From: Welwitschia mirabilis
Lineage: Eukaryota; Gnetophyta; Gnetopsida; Welwitschiales
Length of the DNA stretch: 64,000 nt
Reading direction: 5' to 3'
Assembly (NCBI GenBank): GCA_051453625.1
Contig: JBOZIK010000001.1
Span: 4,079,814 to 4,143,813, forward strand
Below are positions 1-11,412 of the stretch, piece by piece. Under the pieces are notes generated by a model. It saw only the letters and a list, made by a program, of their open reading frames with translations. It was not told the DNA's origin and ran no database searches. The position numbers and the translations under genes were made by a program. Position 1 is the stretch's first letter, and each line of letters begins with the position of its first letter.

Positions 1-540
1 AATTGACCTCCCATTGAAGTTCTCATAGCTACCATATTACACTACCAAAGGCTTATTTCAGAAATATTTGCCCTGGTGTACTTGTGATAGAACATCATAG
101 TGATAATGTTTTTGAAATATCTCAAATCAAACATCATGGTATTATTTCATTCTCCATCTTTTTTTTTTTTTTTGGTATTTTGATGATAAATACACTAAAA
201 CACATTCAATATGATCAAACATTTCAAAATACAAAGGTGAAAGTTTAAGATAAAGATAAAAAAGAACACTTTGTAAATAGTCTAAAACCTTTTTATAAGT
301 GAAAAATAAAGCATTTTTCTTCAAACTAAAGTTCATGGACATGTGAGTGTCCTAAAATTGGATGAATCCAATTTTACCACTAAAATGCCTAGGTTAAAAG
401 AGTAGTCATGAGGATAAATACATAAGTCAAGTTCACAAAATAATTAAGTAATGCTATAATAACCTTTAAAGAAAAAAGCTAACAAAAAATTTAGATGGTG
501 TACTTAAATAATTTCAAACTTTACCCATCAACTTCCTGAA
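1..540 (-). other. 3' non-coding region of element A
   Basis: No coding frame. Bases 1-150 match the conserved post-pol block seen near 9780-10030, 24355-24580, 28250-28500 and 62590-62830 (for example the stretch around TTCTCATAGCTACCATATTACACTACC). Bases 290-480 match the segment just downstream of pol in the other copies (around 28680-28870 and 63010-63130). Confidence 0.65.
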
Positions 541-1080
541 ATTCTTAAGGAGTCAAGTCAGAAATCTTAAGAGAGCCATCAAAATGTATTTTCTTTAAAA
601 TAATAGAAAACTAAATGATTATTAATAGACTATCATCCTGATCATCATCTAAATAATAGAGTGGATGATAGAGATAGAAAAAAGAAATAGAAAGTAAAAA
701 TTTAGTAAAAATTAAAAAGTAAAAATAAAGAATAGATACTATCATTCTAACTATTATGAGGATAACAGAAGGAATGACACATCAAAAAATTAAAACAAAA
801 AGCTGAAAACAAAATTAAAGATTAGAATTAAAAACTAGGAAGAGAAAATTAGGAACAACAAATTTTTATTCAAATCTTAAAAATATACTAAGCACTTTTA
901 TTAAAGAGGAAAACAAAATGGAAGGAATATGTTTTGATTATTTATTATTTTTGCATGTTTTTAGAGAAGTAAGATCCAAACAAGAAGTTTACTAATTAAT
1001 AAAACATAAAAGATGTATAATTATTTCTAAGTAAAATTAATTGGATGAAGAGAGGGGTAATGGATAACACTCTATGAGAC
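540..1080 (-). other. 3' half of the type II replacement segment, copy in element A
   Basis: Aligns by eye with 28990-29340 (element D, same strand) and 23480-23880 (element C, plus strand). It is longer than those copies because two extra copies of the family palindrome (630-671 and 739-780), with A-rich flanks, lie inside it. The upstream half of the segment, with the reading frame seen in D, is missing here. The segment is joined instead to the protease-RT linker near 1050-1090. Confidence 0.6.
630..780. repeat. Two family palindromes inside the replacement segment of element A
   Basis: 630-671 (TATCATCC ... GGATGATAG) and 739-780 (TATCATTC ... GAATGACAC). Both arms are near-complementary; the inner part is also self-complementary. 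Absent at this place in elements C and D. Confidence 0.65.
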
Positions 1081-1089
1081 CATATTAAA

Positions 1090-2100
1090 GCAAAAATTTT
1101 GAAACTTAAAGAGGATATTAATGGTAGCTTTGATAAAGGATTTTTATTGATTACAAGAGTTTTATTTTAATCATCATAAAGAACATTATATTCAAGTCCA
1201 TTAGAAAAATTTAAATTCAAACTATGATTTTCAATTGGTTCATGTAATGGATAATCTTCCTCAAGGCATGAATCTAAAAGTTGGACTTCCTTACATACTA
1301 AAGGTTTTTTCTCATTCTCAAGATTGGATTTATCATTANNNNNNNNNNNNNNNNNNNNNNNNNNNNNNNNNNNNNNNNNNNNNNNNNNNNNNNNNNNNNN
1401 NNNNNNNNNNNNNNNNNNNNNNNNNNNNNNNNNNNNNNAAGCACAAATTTTGGAAGTCAAAGAGGAGATTAATGGTAACTCTAATAAAGGATTTTCATTG
1501 ATTAAAAAGGTTTTATTTTAATCATCACAAATAACGTTATCTCAAGTATATCAAAAGGGTTTTAAAGATTCAAATTCAAATTATGATTTTCAATTTTTAA
1601 CTCGTGTAATGGACAATCTCCCTCAAGATGTAAGTTTAAAAGTTAGAATTCCTAATACATTAAAAGTTTTTTATCATTAATTGATCATTGCTAATGTCTT
1701 TTACTAGGATAAAACTATCCCACAGTAAATATTCTTCTCTAGCCTCTAGTCACCAGTGACAATTTTTAATTCTGAAATCATGTGAGTTTGCCTTAAAAGA
1801 ATTTTTCTCTCAGACCATCTCTAGGCCTATGTGCAAGTGATATAACATAGCTGGATTATAGTTAGTAAAAGGAAGAGGGTTATTTCCCTAATCTTCAAAT
1901 AGTTAGCTTGGCTTTAATTTTCCTTCTCTAAGATCAATTTATCTGCTTCAATTTTGCTCATGATTTGTTCTTTATTCTATGTTTTATAGATTGTAGTATT
2001 GAAACTTCCTTTTTTACATAGAAATAAAAGCCCAATTTTCATTTAAAAGGAAAAAAAGGTTCTTTGTCATTCTTAAAGTTGAATTTATTATTAGAATCTA
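1090..2100 (-). pseudogene. Protease-RT linker of element A, containing a diverged ~351-bp direct repeat
   Basis: Minus-strand reading gives fragments such as LEEDYPLHEPIENHSLNLNF near 1190-1260. A related copy near 1560-1640 reads with GDCPLHEL and ENHNLNL. The two copies are offset by about 351 bases (1090 against 1441) and flank a 100-N gap at 1339-1438, so the true spacing is unknown. They differ at many sites, which argues against a simple assembly copy. The position downstream of protease fits the variable linker that precedes RT in Athila polyproteins, but no RT follows. Several stops interrupt the frame. Confidence 0.5.
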
Positions 2101-2139
2101 AATTATTAGTATTAAATTGATCATCTTAAAGCATATACT

Positions 2140-2840
2140 CATGTGATTTCATGTCTCTTTTTTCAAGTGGATGATGTTGCAAGAATGAAGTTGGTTTAAT
2201 GTTATCTTCTAAGTTCATTTCTTCATCACCTAAATCTTTCTCAGCTGCATCAAATACTCTAATTATAAACGTTCTATTCTAAAGTGACATTTCATTGTTT
2301 CTAATCTTATATCAATGATGCAGTGGACTATTGCATAAAAGGATCATCTTAGAAGTAAATTGTATCCTCTATTATGCATAACTTATATTATAATCACACC
2401 TAATTGATAGCAAGCCTTTTCAATTTGTATTACCAAATCTTTAAAGACACATAATGATTTCTTAATTGAATTGTCTGCTAATTCCAAGATAACTGGAGTA
2501 GGCTCTATTCTATCCTCTAAACTAAGTCTCCTATAAATATGAAGTAGCATAATATTAACACTTACTCTAATGTTAATTAAGGCTTTTATAATCTTTTTAT
2601 TTCCTTGTAAAGTAACATTTACCATAGCTATTTCTGGATCTTTAAATTTTGATGATTCTGGTAATACTAAATTTGTAAGCGATTGGATTAGAAAGACTCT
2701 ATTAGGAATGACTTATTTTTTTCTTATTATTAAGTCTTTTCATAATTTGAGTATCCTAGATTTTATTGAAAAAGTTTATGAAAGGGTAAGTTTATACTCA
2801 CATTTTTCATCAAGGCTTTAAAATGTTCACTAAAAGTTGA
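2140..2840 (-). pseudogene. Aspartic protease of element A, inactivated
   Basis: Retroviral-type aspartic protease, which would cleave the Gag-Pol polyprotein. The best open stretch is 2383-2625 (80 codons). It reads ALINIRVSVNIMLLHIYRRL followed by the flap-side pattern LELADNSIKKSL, matching the ALIDxGxSVNxMPLxxYxxL and LxLADxSI blocks of Athila-type proteases. The catalytic Asp is replaced by Asn (ALIN), consistent with a G-to-A change. A further tail with the pattern IRVFDAAEKD follows near 2230-2280. Stops and frame changes surround the open part, so this is a remnant. Confidence 0.78.
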
Positions 2841-3249
2841 ATTGTTGTTAATCCTATCAAGCTCAAGGATGATTTATTGAGAAGAATTTTTATTTTTCTT
2901 TTTACCAAGAGAAGGGAAGTTATAATATTCTAATATTTCAATGTTTTTTTCCCTCTTTTTCTTCATCATTTCTACAATATTTTTAGGAGGTGGAAGGTTC
3001 ACATGGAGGAAGGTTTGTTTCTTATCCACTTCTTATCATAACCTTACAATCTTTTCTCATCTCATTATGATTTGATAAAGGTTGTGTAGCTAATATTCTT
3101 TGAAGTCTTTGGTTTTCCAACATTGTTTATTAAAGGACATTTACTAATTTTTCCATGTTGTCATTTAATTTTCTAATCTCATCCATAAGATTTCTGAGTT
3201 AATCATTTAGATGTTAAAAGTTCAATAAATTTGGTTGGTACTTTGTGTT

Positions 3250-4019
3250 TCAAAATTAGTTTCTAAAATGTTGAGAGTTATTTTGAAAATTAGTGCTCAA
3301 CCTAGGTTGTGCTTGATTTTGATTTATAAAGTTTTTAGATATTTGGTTAAAAGCACAAACTTCTTTACATATTCTTTCTTTGTATGTTAGTAAAAGAGGA
3401 TAGTTTGTGGTGATGTGATAATTATCCCTACATAAATCATAAGTTGGCATATTATTTATTTTGATTATGGATTTGACATCTAAGATCATTTCAAATACTT
3501 TTTTAATGTTGTTTTAAAGTCTCTTATGAAATTTATAGGATTGGATTCTACCTCTTTTTATTACTTAACTTCTTTTAAGTCTTTTATGAGTTGGCCTACA
3601 ATTTGATTTTCTTTAGGAGTTGATCAAGTTTAACTAACCTCTATAAGTTCTTCTAATTTTGTCTATGCGTCTTCTAATGTAAGGTTCATAAGGTTTCTAT
3701 CTTAAGAGAAACCTACAAGCTATTTTGTATGTGAAGTTAACCCACTATAAAAGTAGTCTACTAGTTCTATTCATGAAAAGGCATTTACTGGATTAAAATG
3801 GTAAGCTACAAAGAAACATTTATATGTGGAGGCATAATCTTCATTTTCTTTTTATTGAAAGTTTTTTACTTCTTTTTTTCTTTTTTTAATTTTTTTTTAC
3901 TCATAAATCTCTTTACAAACATTTCCCATACTTGATCCCAAGTTTTTTAGCTTTTGTAGGGAATATTTTATAGCCAAAGTTTTGCTCTACCTCTTAATGT
4001 CATGGGAAAGATTGCCACA
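3250..4019 (-). pseudogene. Gag of element A, C-terminal part, cut by element P
   Basis: Minus-strand reading contains AKLWLK near 3970-3990 (gag capsid core) and, at about 3399-3442, the nucleocapsid knuckle region YDLCRDNYHITTNY. In a CX2CX4HX4C knuckle the first and last Cys should stand where Tyr stands here; the second Cys and the His are retained. The sequence stops being gag at 4019, where element P begins with TGTTGCG, and resumes at 13285-13305. The frame is broken by several stops. Confidence 0.72.
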
Positions 4020-4209
4020 TGTTGCGATTCCATTATATAGGAATTTGATGATGTATTTTGATTACTTTTGTATGATATTTACATAGTTTTGGATACAATA
4101 TTGATGATTATGTAGATCTAATGGGATGGTCAATGAAACATGTGATTATTAGCATATTTAATGGTTTCTTAGGCTCATTCTAAGAATGCATATTTGGAAG
4201 AAGAATTTA
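4020..4209 (+). repeat. Truncated 5' LTR of element P
   Basis: Aligns with the first 190 bp of the 3' LTR at 11413-11602 (shared landmarks: GTATTTTGA, TTTACATAG, GGATGCAATATT and TATTTGGAAGAAGAA). It ends abruptly at TATTTGGAAGAAGAATTTATC, after which the sequence is protease, marking an internal deletion junction. Confidence 0.75.
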
Positions 4210-4480
4210 TCATGCAAGAGTCATTTGTACAACTACCCATTTTATCATTAATAAATGATTAGGGATGATGAAATACCATTTTGATAATAGAAACATTACC
4301 ATTAGATTTTTTGATGCTACTGATAAAGACATAGGAATAGAGTTTAACTTTGAAGATGAATTTAAATAAACCTTGTCTTTACAACATTAACCAATTGAAG
4401 AGAGATTAATCATGCTACATGAATCAACTTTATATGATGTTCCCACTAAAACATAGTGTCTTAAATCTGAGTAGGAAGAA
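4210..4480 (+). pseudogene. C-terminal tail of protease, element P
   Basis: Matches the end of the protease domain of element C at 22530-22750: a frame with FVQLPILSLINDX-like text, then the IRxFDAxxKD block (ATTAGATTTTTTGATGCTAC at 4294). The catalytic half is missing. Stops are present. Confidence 0.55.
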
Positions 4481-4539
4481 CACATAGACTAGAAATAAAC
4501 TCAATATATTTATTTAGTAGAAAAACCTTTTAAGGAGTA

Positions 4540-4580
4540 TTGTCCCATGTCTATCATCCACATGACAGATGGGATGATAA
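4540..4580. repeat. Family palindrome downstream of protease in element P
   Basis: TTGTCCCATG ... TATCATCCACATGACAGATG then GGATGATAA. Corresponds in position to the copies after protease in C (22879) and D (29930-29972). Confidence 0.6.
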
Positions 4581-4819
4581 CCCAAAATACCACCCTTAAA
4601 CTTAAGAAATTACCCAAGGATTAAAATATATTTTTCTCTCTAAAAATCCAATGAAACCTCTGATAATCAGTGACCTTCTCACTCCTTAACAAGAATTAAA
4701 CTTGATCTCACTCTTAATTTTGAAAGAAAATGTCTTTGTACTTAGACATATAAATACCTAGTTGTCATTCCTATTTTCATAGTTCAATATAAGATTTACC
4801 ATGAAGATAATGCTAAACC

Positions 4820-5690
4820 TATTAGGCATCCCTAAACAAGACTCAATCTAATCCTTAAATAAATTATTAAAGATGAAATCTTTAAACTTATGGATGCTAG
4901 AAATTTATATGCCATATCTAATAATTAGTGGGTTAGTCTTTTAACAGTAGTTCCAAATAAGGGGGAATGGAGAATGTGCATAGATTTTAAAAAACTTAAT
5001 AAGGTCACTAAAAAAGATCATTATCCTTTACCTTTTCTTGATTAAGTACTTGATAGAATCCAAGGTCATGCCTACTATTATTTTCTTGATCGATATAGTG
5101 GCTATAATAAAATATGTAAAGTGAGTGAATACTAAACTAAAACCACTTTTACCTCATCATTTGGAATCTTTTATTTTAAACAAATGCCCTTTGGACTTTT
5201 TAATGCCCTTAAAAACTTTCAATAAGTCATGATAAATATTTTCTTTAATATGATAGAAGATTGTATTGAAATTTTTATGGATGATTTCTCCATCTTTGGT
5301 GAAACTTTTGAAAAAACTATACTGAGATTAGAAAAAGTCCTAGATCGATGTATTAAAAATGGCTTACATTTTAGTTGTAAAAAGATTTTTCTCCTTATCG
5401 AATATGAAATTGTTTTAAGTCATCACAATTCAAAAGAACAGATTAGGATGAATCCCATAAAGTTGATATCATTAAAAACCTTAGCCCTCCAACTAATGTC
5501 AAAAAAGTTAAATCTTTCCTTGGCCATGCTAGCTTTTATGGATGATTCATTCATGATTATTTTAAAATTTATAAACATCTTCACTCATTACTTAAAAAAG
5601 ATGTTAAATTTAATTGAAATTATTCATGCCAACTTGAATTTAAAAATCTCAAAGAAAACATTTATTCTAAGCCTATTATCATATGTCTCA
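4820..5690 (+). pseudogene. Reverse transcriptase of element P
   Basis: Ty3/gypsy RT, which would copy the element RNA into DNA. From about 4855 the reading contains KDEIFKLMDARNLYAISNN, WVSLLTVVPNKGEWRMCIDFKKLNK, then HYPLPFLD with FLDRYSGYNKI (FLDGYSGY block, Gly to Arg), PFGLFNALKNFQ, and the active-site block IFMDDFSIFGETFEKTI at about 5270-5320 with both Asp residues intact. The longest open stretch is 5229-5741. Its start is internal and it leaves the conserved frame near 5460, after which the thumb (NLSPPTNVKKVKSFLGHASF) continues in another frame. Stops occur upstream. RNase H follows directly, as in Athila elements. Confidence 0.85.
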
Positions 5691-6125
5691 ATTGGAGTAA
5701 AGACTTTAAACTTATGTGTGATGCAAGTAACATTGCTGTAGGAGGTGTTCTTGGCCAAAAGTATAAAAATGGTTTCAAAATTATATTTTATCTTAGTAAA
5801 ACTTTGTCCCAATTCCAATCCAAATATACTACTACCAAGAGAGAAATGCTTGCCATAATCTTTTACTTAGATCATATTTAACATTACCTTCTTGACTTTC
5901 ACCTCAATGTTTACACAAATCATGTAGTCATCTGCTATCTTATGACTAAAAAAAAATCTAGTACTAGATTATTATGTGTATTTTTCTCATGTAATAAATT
6001 AATCTTACCATTATTGATAAGGTTGAAAAACATAACAATGTTGCTAATCATCTATCTTGACTCTCTTTCTCTTATGATGAAGCTCCCATTAATGAATTTT
6101 TTCCTAATGAATAACTCTTTGTAAT
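5690..6125 (+). pseudogene. RNase H of element P, first copy
   Basis: Reads FKLMCDASNIAVGGVLGQKY from about 5702, then KIIFYLSKTLSQFQSKYTTT, KREMLAIIF and NVYTNHVV. The first acidic residue (CDAS) and the Glu of KRE are present; the usual VYTDH is VYTNH, so a catalytic Asp is lost. The domain would degrade the RNA strand of the RNA-DNA hybrid. The end (KKKSSTRLL) corresponds to the TKKDxxxRLxRW block, then the frame breaks. Confidence 0.8.
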
Positions 6126-6179
6126 TAAATAACTTTATGCTATCTCATCTTCTCATCTTACTCCTTGGTATGCTATCAT

Positions 6180-7493
6180 CGTAAACTACCTTGTTACTAT
6201 GAAAACTCCTTAGTGTTGGAATCATAACCAATGTAAAACTTTTTTCCCTAGGATTGGTAACTATGAATGGAATGAACCCCATCTTTATAGATGTTGCAAA
6301 AATTAAATTATGCATAAGTGTGTATCTGAGTAGAAAACTTTAGAAATACTAAAACTTTACCATGGTTGGGTTTGTAGAAGATACTTTAGTGGATAAAAGA
6401 CTATCATGATAATTCTTCACTGTATTTTTTATTAGCCTACTCTTTTCAAAGACTCATTTTACTTTTCTCAAAAGTGTAATGCATGTTAATGCTATGGTAG
6501 TCTAACTCATTCTCATAACATACTCCTCAAAGCTATACTTGAATGTGAACCTTTTGATTATTAGAAAATTGACTTTATAGGCCTAATTACACCACCTTTC
6601 CATGAGAGATAAGTATATCCTTGTAGCTATGAATTATGTTACTAAGTGGGTTGAAGTTGTTCCTACTACCAAAAATGCTCAAACCATTTGCAACTTTTTT
6701 TGAACTCATATCTTTCAATGATTTGGTTTTTCATGAATTATCATTAGTAATTAGGGAACTCATTTTATTATTCACCTTTTCTAGAAACTTATTTTATTAA
6801 TAGATGTTAAACATAGAATTTCTTATGCCTATCATCCTTAAATTAATGGTCAAGATAAAAATGAAAATAGAGAAATCAAAAAGATTCTTCAAAAATTATT
6901 CTCTATCAATAAAAAACTTGGTCCTCTAAACATAATGATGTTTTTAGTTATTATTATACTACTTAATATAATTTTTTAGATTTTTCACCTTATGAACTTG
7001 TGTATGACAAAGTGTATGTGTGTTACTAATTGATGTTTTCTATAATTCTTATCAATCCACCCATCAACTTAACCTCGTAGACTTGAATGACAATCATAAA
7101 ATTCAATTACCTCAACTTGATTATTTAGATGAAAAATGTACTCATGCTTTGCATTATTAACTCACTCATAAAACTCAAGCTAATTTTAGACATGATAAAA
7201 AGATTTTTCATAAGTAATTTAAACCTGATCCACTTGTTCTTCTGTGTAACACTCAAGTACACCTTTTTTACAAGAAGTTAACTTCTAAACGGTTAAGTCC
7301 TTATCTTATAGCAAAAGTACACTAAAATGGCTCAATTAAAATATCTAATCTAAAAACTAGAGAAATTCAAAAGATTAATGGACAAAGGTTAAAAATTTAT
7401 GAGTTATCTCCTAATGTAACCTTGAACATAATAGAGGTACTTGTTTTGGAAGCCCCTCTTCATAAGAAGAACATTTCTTTTGTCATTATCTAA
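6180..7493 (+). pseudogene. Integrase of element P, first copy
   Basis: The N-terminal zinc region reads HGWVCRRYF followed by KCNACQCYGSLTHSH, so the CxxC pair is retained. The catalytic core contains DFIGLI (first acidic position kept), KWVEVVPTTKNA, then SN-stop-GTHF where SDxGTHF is expected (Asp to Asn) and INGQDKNENREIKKIL where the Glu of the DDE triad stands as Lys. The C-terminal part reads KTREIQKINGQRLKIYELSP and ends with a stop at 7491-7493. Several internal stops make this inactive. Confidence 0.8.
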
Positions 7494-7690
7494 ATTCTTT
7501 CTTAAATCATTCCTTAGGTAAATATAATGTTATTACTTGAATATTTTTTAACTTAACATATGTATTTACTTATGAAGTTTCCATGATTAGNNNNNNNNNN
7601 NNNNNNNNNNNNNNNNNNNNNNNNNNNNNNNNNNNNNNNNNNNNNNNNNNNNNNNNNNNNNNNNNNNNNNNNNNNNNNNNNNNNNNNNNN

Positions 7691-8150
7691 AGTAAAGACT
7701 TTGAACTTATGTGTGATGTAAGTAACATTATTATTTGGGGTTTGGAGGTGGGGTGGGAGGCTATTCCTGATCAAAAGTATGAAAATGGTTTTAAAGTCAT
7801 ATCTTATCTTAGTAAAACTTTGTCCCTAGCCTAGTCCAACTATAGTAATACTAAGAGAATAATGCTTGCCATTATATTTTGCTTAGATCATCTTTGACAT
7901 GATATTTTCAGTTTTCACATTAATATTTACACAGATCATGTAGTCATCTACTATCTTATAACTAAAAAAGACTCTAGTGCTAGACTTATTAGATGGATCC
8001 TTCTCATGGAAGAATTTAAGCTTACCATCATTGATAAGGCTATAAAATATAATAGTATTTTTGATCATATATCTTGATTTTTTTCCTATCATGATGAAAC
8101 TCCTATTAATGAATCTTTTCCCAATGAGCAACTCTTTTCAATTAAACAAC
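7691..8150 (+). pseudogene. RNase H of element P, second copy
   Basis: Begins directly after a 100-N gap with SKDFELMCDVSNII, homologous to 5696 onward. Landmarks are FKVISYLSKTLSLA, INIYTDHVVIYYLITKKD and ARLIRWILLMEEFKLTI. Here the YTDH Asp is retained, but KREM is KRIM, so a different catalytic residue is lost than in the first copy. This shows that the two copies decayed independently. Confidence 0.78.
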
Positions 8151-8179
8151 TTTATGCTATCTCATCTTCTTAATATACT

Positions 8180-9494
8180 TCTTCATATGCTGACATCATG
8201 AACTATCTTATCACTATGAAAACTCCTCAAAATTATAACTAACAAAAAACTTTTCTCCATAGGATTAGTGACTATCAGTGGAATGAACCCCATCTCTATA
8301 GACATTGCAAAGATGAAATTATATGTAAGTGTGTACCTGAGTGGGAAATCTTAAAGATTCTAAAACTTTGCTATGAAGGAGTATGTGGGGGATACTTTCG
8401 TATTCAAAAGATTGTCATGAAAATTTTTCACTCTAGTTTTTATTAGCCTACCCTTTTTAAGGATTCATATGACTTTTACTAGAAGATGTGATGCATATTA
8501 ATGTTATGGTAGCCTAACTCACTCTCATGATATGATACTTAAACCTATTCTTGAAGGTTAACCTTTAGGTTATTATGAAATTAACTTTATAGGCCCTATC
8601 TTATCATAACAAAAATTATATCCTTATCACTGTTGACTATGTTACTAAGTGGGTATAAGATATTCCTACTACTAAAAATGATGCTCGATCCATTTGCAAC
8701 TTTATTCGAAATCATATATTTCAATGATTAAGTTTTTCACAAATTATCATTACTGATTAGAAAACTCATTTCATTAATCACCTTTTTTGAAAACTTTTTT
8801 TATCCATTAGTGTTGAACATAGAATTGCTATGCCTATTATCCTTAAATCAATGGATAAGTAAAAAATGCAAACAAATAACTCAAAAAGATGCTTCATAAA
8901 TTAGTCTCTGTTAATAAAAAAACATGGTTCTTTAAGCTTAATGATGTTCTTTGGGCTTACCGTACTACTTGGCATAATTATCAAGGTTTCTCACCATATA
9001 AACTTATGTATGACAAAGTTTGTGTTCTACTAATTAATGTTTGCTATAATTCGTACTGATCCACCCATCAACTTAACCTCATAAATGTAAATGAAAATCT
9101 TAAAATTTATTCCAACTTGATCATTTAGATGAAAAACATACTTACGCTTTACATGGTTAATTCATTCATAAAATGCAATCCAATTTTAGACATGATAAAA
9201 AAATTATTCATAAACAATTTAAACCTAATTAACTTATCCATTTGTATAACACTTAAGTACACCTATTTCACAATAAGTTAACTTCTAAATGATTAGATTC
9301 TTATCTTATAGAAAAAGTACACTCAAATGAATTAGTTTAAATATTTGATTTAGATACTAGAGAAATTCAAAAAAGTTAATGGACAAAGGTTAAAAATTTA
9401 TGAGTCATCTCCTAATAAAACATTAAACATAACAGAAGCACTTGTTTTGAAAGCCCCTCTTTATGAGAAGGACCTTCCTTGTGACATTTTCTAA
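8180..9494 (+). pseudogene. Integrase of element P, second copy
   Basis: Parallel to 6180-7493: EWNEPHLYRHCKDEIICKCVPEWE frames near 8280-8345, GYFRIQKIVMKIFHSSFY near 8395-8450, and the C-terminal DLDTREIQKS and a stop at 9492-9494. The core is broken by many stops and at least two frame changes. The first copy extends about 90 bp further into the post-pol region than this one. Confidence 0.72.
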
Positions 9495-9499
9495 ATTTC

Positions 9500-11398
9500 T
9501 TCTTAACTCATTCCTTAAATAAACATCATGTTATCACTATGATAAGATTGACTTCATCCAATCTTCAGACATTCATATGTCTATGAACTTCATTTTAAAA
9601 GCAATATGCCTTAGTTATTTTGTTCTCTTTTAATGATGTGAGTAATTAGTTATTTTTGCATGTTCTTACCTTATTACTCATCTCATTACTTTACTTTTAT
9701 CCTTAGAAGTACTTGGTCATGTGGAATTTCATATAAAAAAATAAAATATAAAAAAACAAGACCATGCTCTTTCATGTTATATCTCAAAAACATGGCCCTC
9801 ATGATGTCCTATCATAAATGCACTAGGACAAATATTCCTGAGAATGGCCTTTAGTTGTGTAATATGATAGCTATGAAAACTCCACTGGGGGGTAAATTGA
9901 CCATGCTTTATGATTTATTACTCCTCTAATAGTGGTTTTACTTTCCTCATCATGGTAAAAAAAAAAAGTACTTGCAGGTTATAACATCAGTGATGTCCCT
10001 AGTATCATCAGAATCATTGCTTTTTTTCAAGAATCATGTTTACTTATTTATGGTACTTCCACATGATTACTTGACTTTTTTAGATTCTAATGTTATTTTG
10101 AGATAAGAGCTTGTAAGTTCTTATTTTAAATAGATTTTTATCTTATCATTTGTTATTTGATAACATTAGACATACTTGACATCATCATAATCATTGCCTA
10201 ATTAAGTGGTACTTTATAATTACTACATATTGTCATGCATATTTTATCAAGTAATTTTATTATTATTGCCAAGGAAATTTGTTAGGCTAGAATTTAGGAT
10301 AAGAAAGTAATCTTCTTCATGTTTCTAGTTGTTTATTTTCATTTTATTTTTCTTTAGTTGTTTTTTAAGATTTTTGAAATCCATTTTTCATACTTTTTAA
10401 GCATCATATTATGGATCTAATCATTTTCTAATTCCTTATTGATATTTTTTTGTAATTTCTCTAGAAGATATTATTTCTTTCTCATAGGTTCTCATGATTT
10501 GATGAGTTTTTATTCTTATTTTCCATGAGTTTGGACACATTTGAGGAGTTATTGAGCATTGATTATTTTCACTTAGTGCATTTTCTTATACTTTCACCTT
10601 TTTCTTCCCCACCATGAGGATGTTCTTCAAGCTATTTCTTTACTTTCTCCTTGTTTTCCATTTTTTTTCTGTGTTTTTTTGTGTTTACTTATTTTTAGAA
10701 TTTTATAATTTTACTTTTTCATCTCAACAAGTTATTTGATGACTATCATCCCATGCCTGTCATTCTAACGATAGATGGGATGACACTTCTCCTTTATTCT
10801 TGGTGTAATTTGGGATGTCTTACTTCTCCTCGGATTTTGGGGGAAGTGGATAGAACACCTTTCTAAGCATTACTCTATGATTTTGAGCATAAAATGTTTC
10901 ATATTTTGAGCTTTTATGGTCTAAATTTATGATGGGTTATTTGGATTAGTACATTAATTGAATAAATTTATGGAGAATTCATGAACTTTATCTTGCAGGA
11001 TTCAATAATACACCATAAAGTTTTTCCCATAAGCCATATTTTAGATCATCTAAAAAAATTCTATATCTACTCTTACCCTTTTCCTTTATGATAATACTAA
11101 TGAACTTAAATACATCATTCTTTAGAGGATAATACTACTTAAGTCTATCACATCAGTCCATTATCACTATACTGTTATCATTTTTTTTTTGTGTATGGCA
11201 CTCATTTATTTTATAGTAACATGCTTAAGTAGGAGGATTAAGGAAGTTTTTTAGCAGTTGTTTTAATTATCTATTTTTGATATCATTTCTTACATGATTT
11301 AATGGAACTCAATTTACATCTTTTTTAGTATTATTTTATCTTGGTGAAATTGGATCATATTCTAGTTGATCATTTACTTTGTTAGGAACTGATAAGGC
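9500..11398 (+). other. 3' non-coding region of element P
   Basis: No coding frame is supported. It holds the conserved post-pol block at about 9780-10030 (matches 24355-24580 plus, and 28250-28500 minus), a family palindrome at 10742-10785, and T-rich sequence. Open stretches such as 9660-9854 have no homology signal. Confidence 0.65.
10742..10785. repeat. Family palindrome in the 3' region of element P
   Basis: ACTATCATCCCATG ... GATGGGATGACA. Arms TATCATCCCAT and ATGGGATGACA are near-complementary. Confidence 0.65.
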
Positions 11399-11412
11399 TA
11401 AATAGAGGGATA
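11399..11412 (+). promoter_or_regulatory. Polypurine tract of element P
   Basis: TAAATAGAGGGATA directly before the LTR start TGTTCTG at 11413. Matches the pre-LTR tracts of elements C, D and E (consensus TAAGTGGAGGGCTA). It would prime plus-strand DNA synthesis. Confidence 0.65.

Noticed and set aside
630-671. Palindrome as a rho-independent terminator
   Set aside because: The genome is eukaryotic, the motif lacks a GC stem and a T-tract, and it recurs in U3 and leaders.
5624-5818. 64-codon minus-strand frame
   Set aside because: Antisense shadow of the RNase H of element P; the plus strand carries the domain motifs.
7553-8131. Minus-strand frames opposite the second RNase H
   Set aside because: Antisense shadows; no motif of their own.
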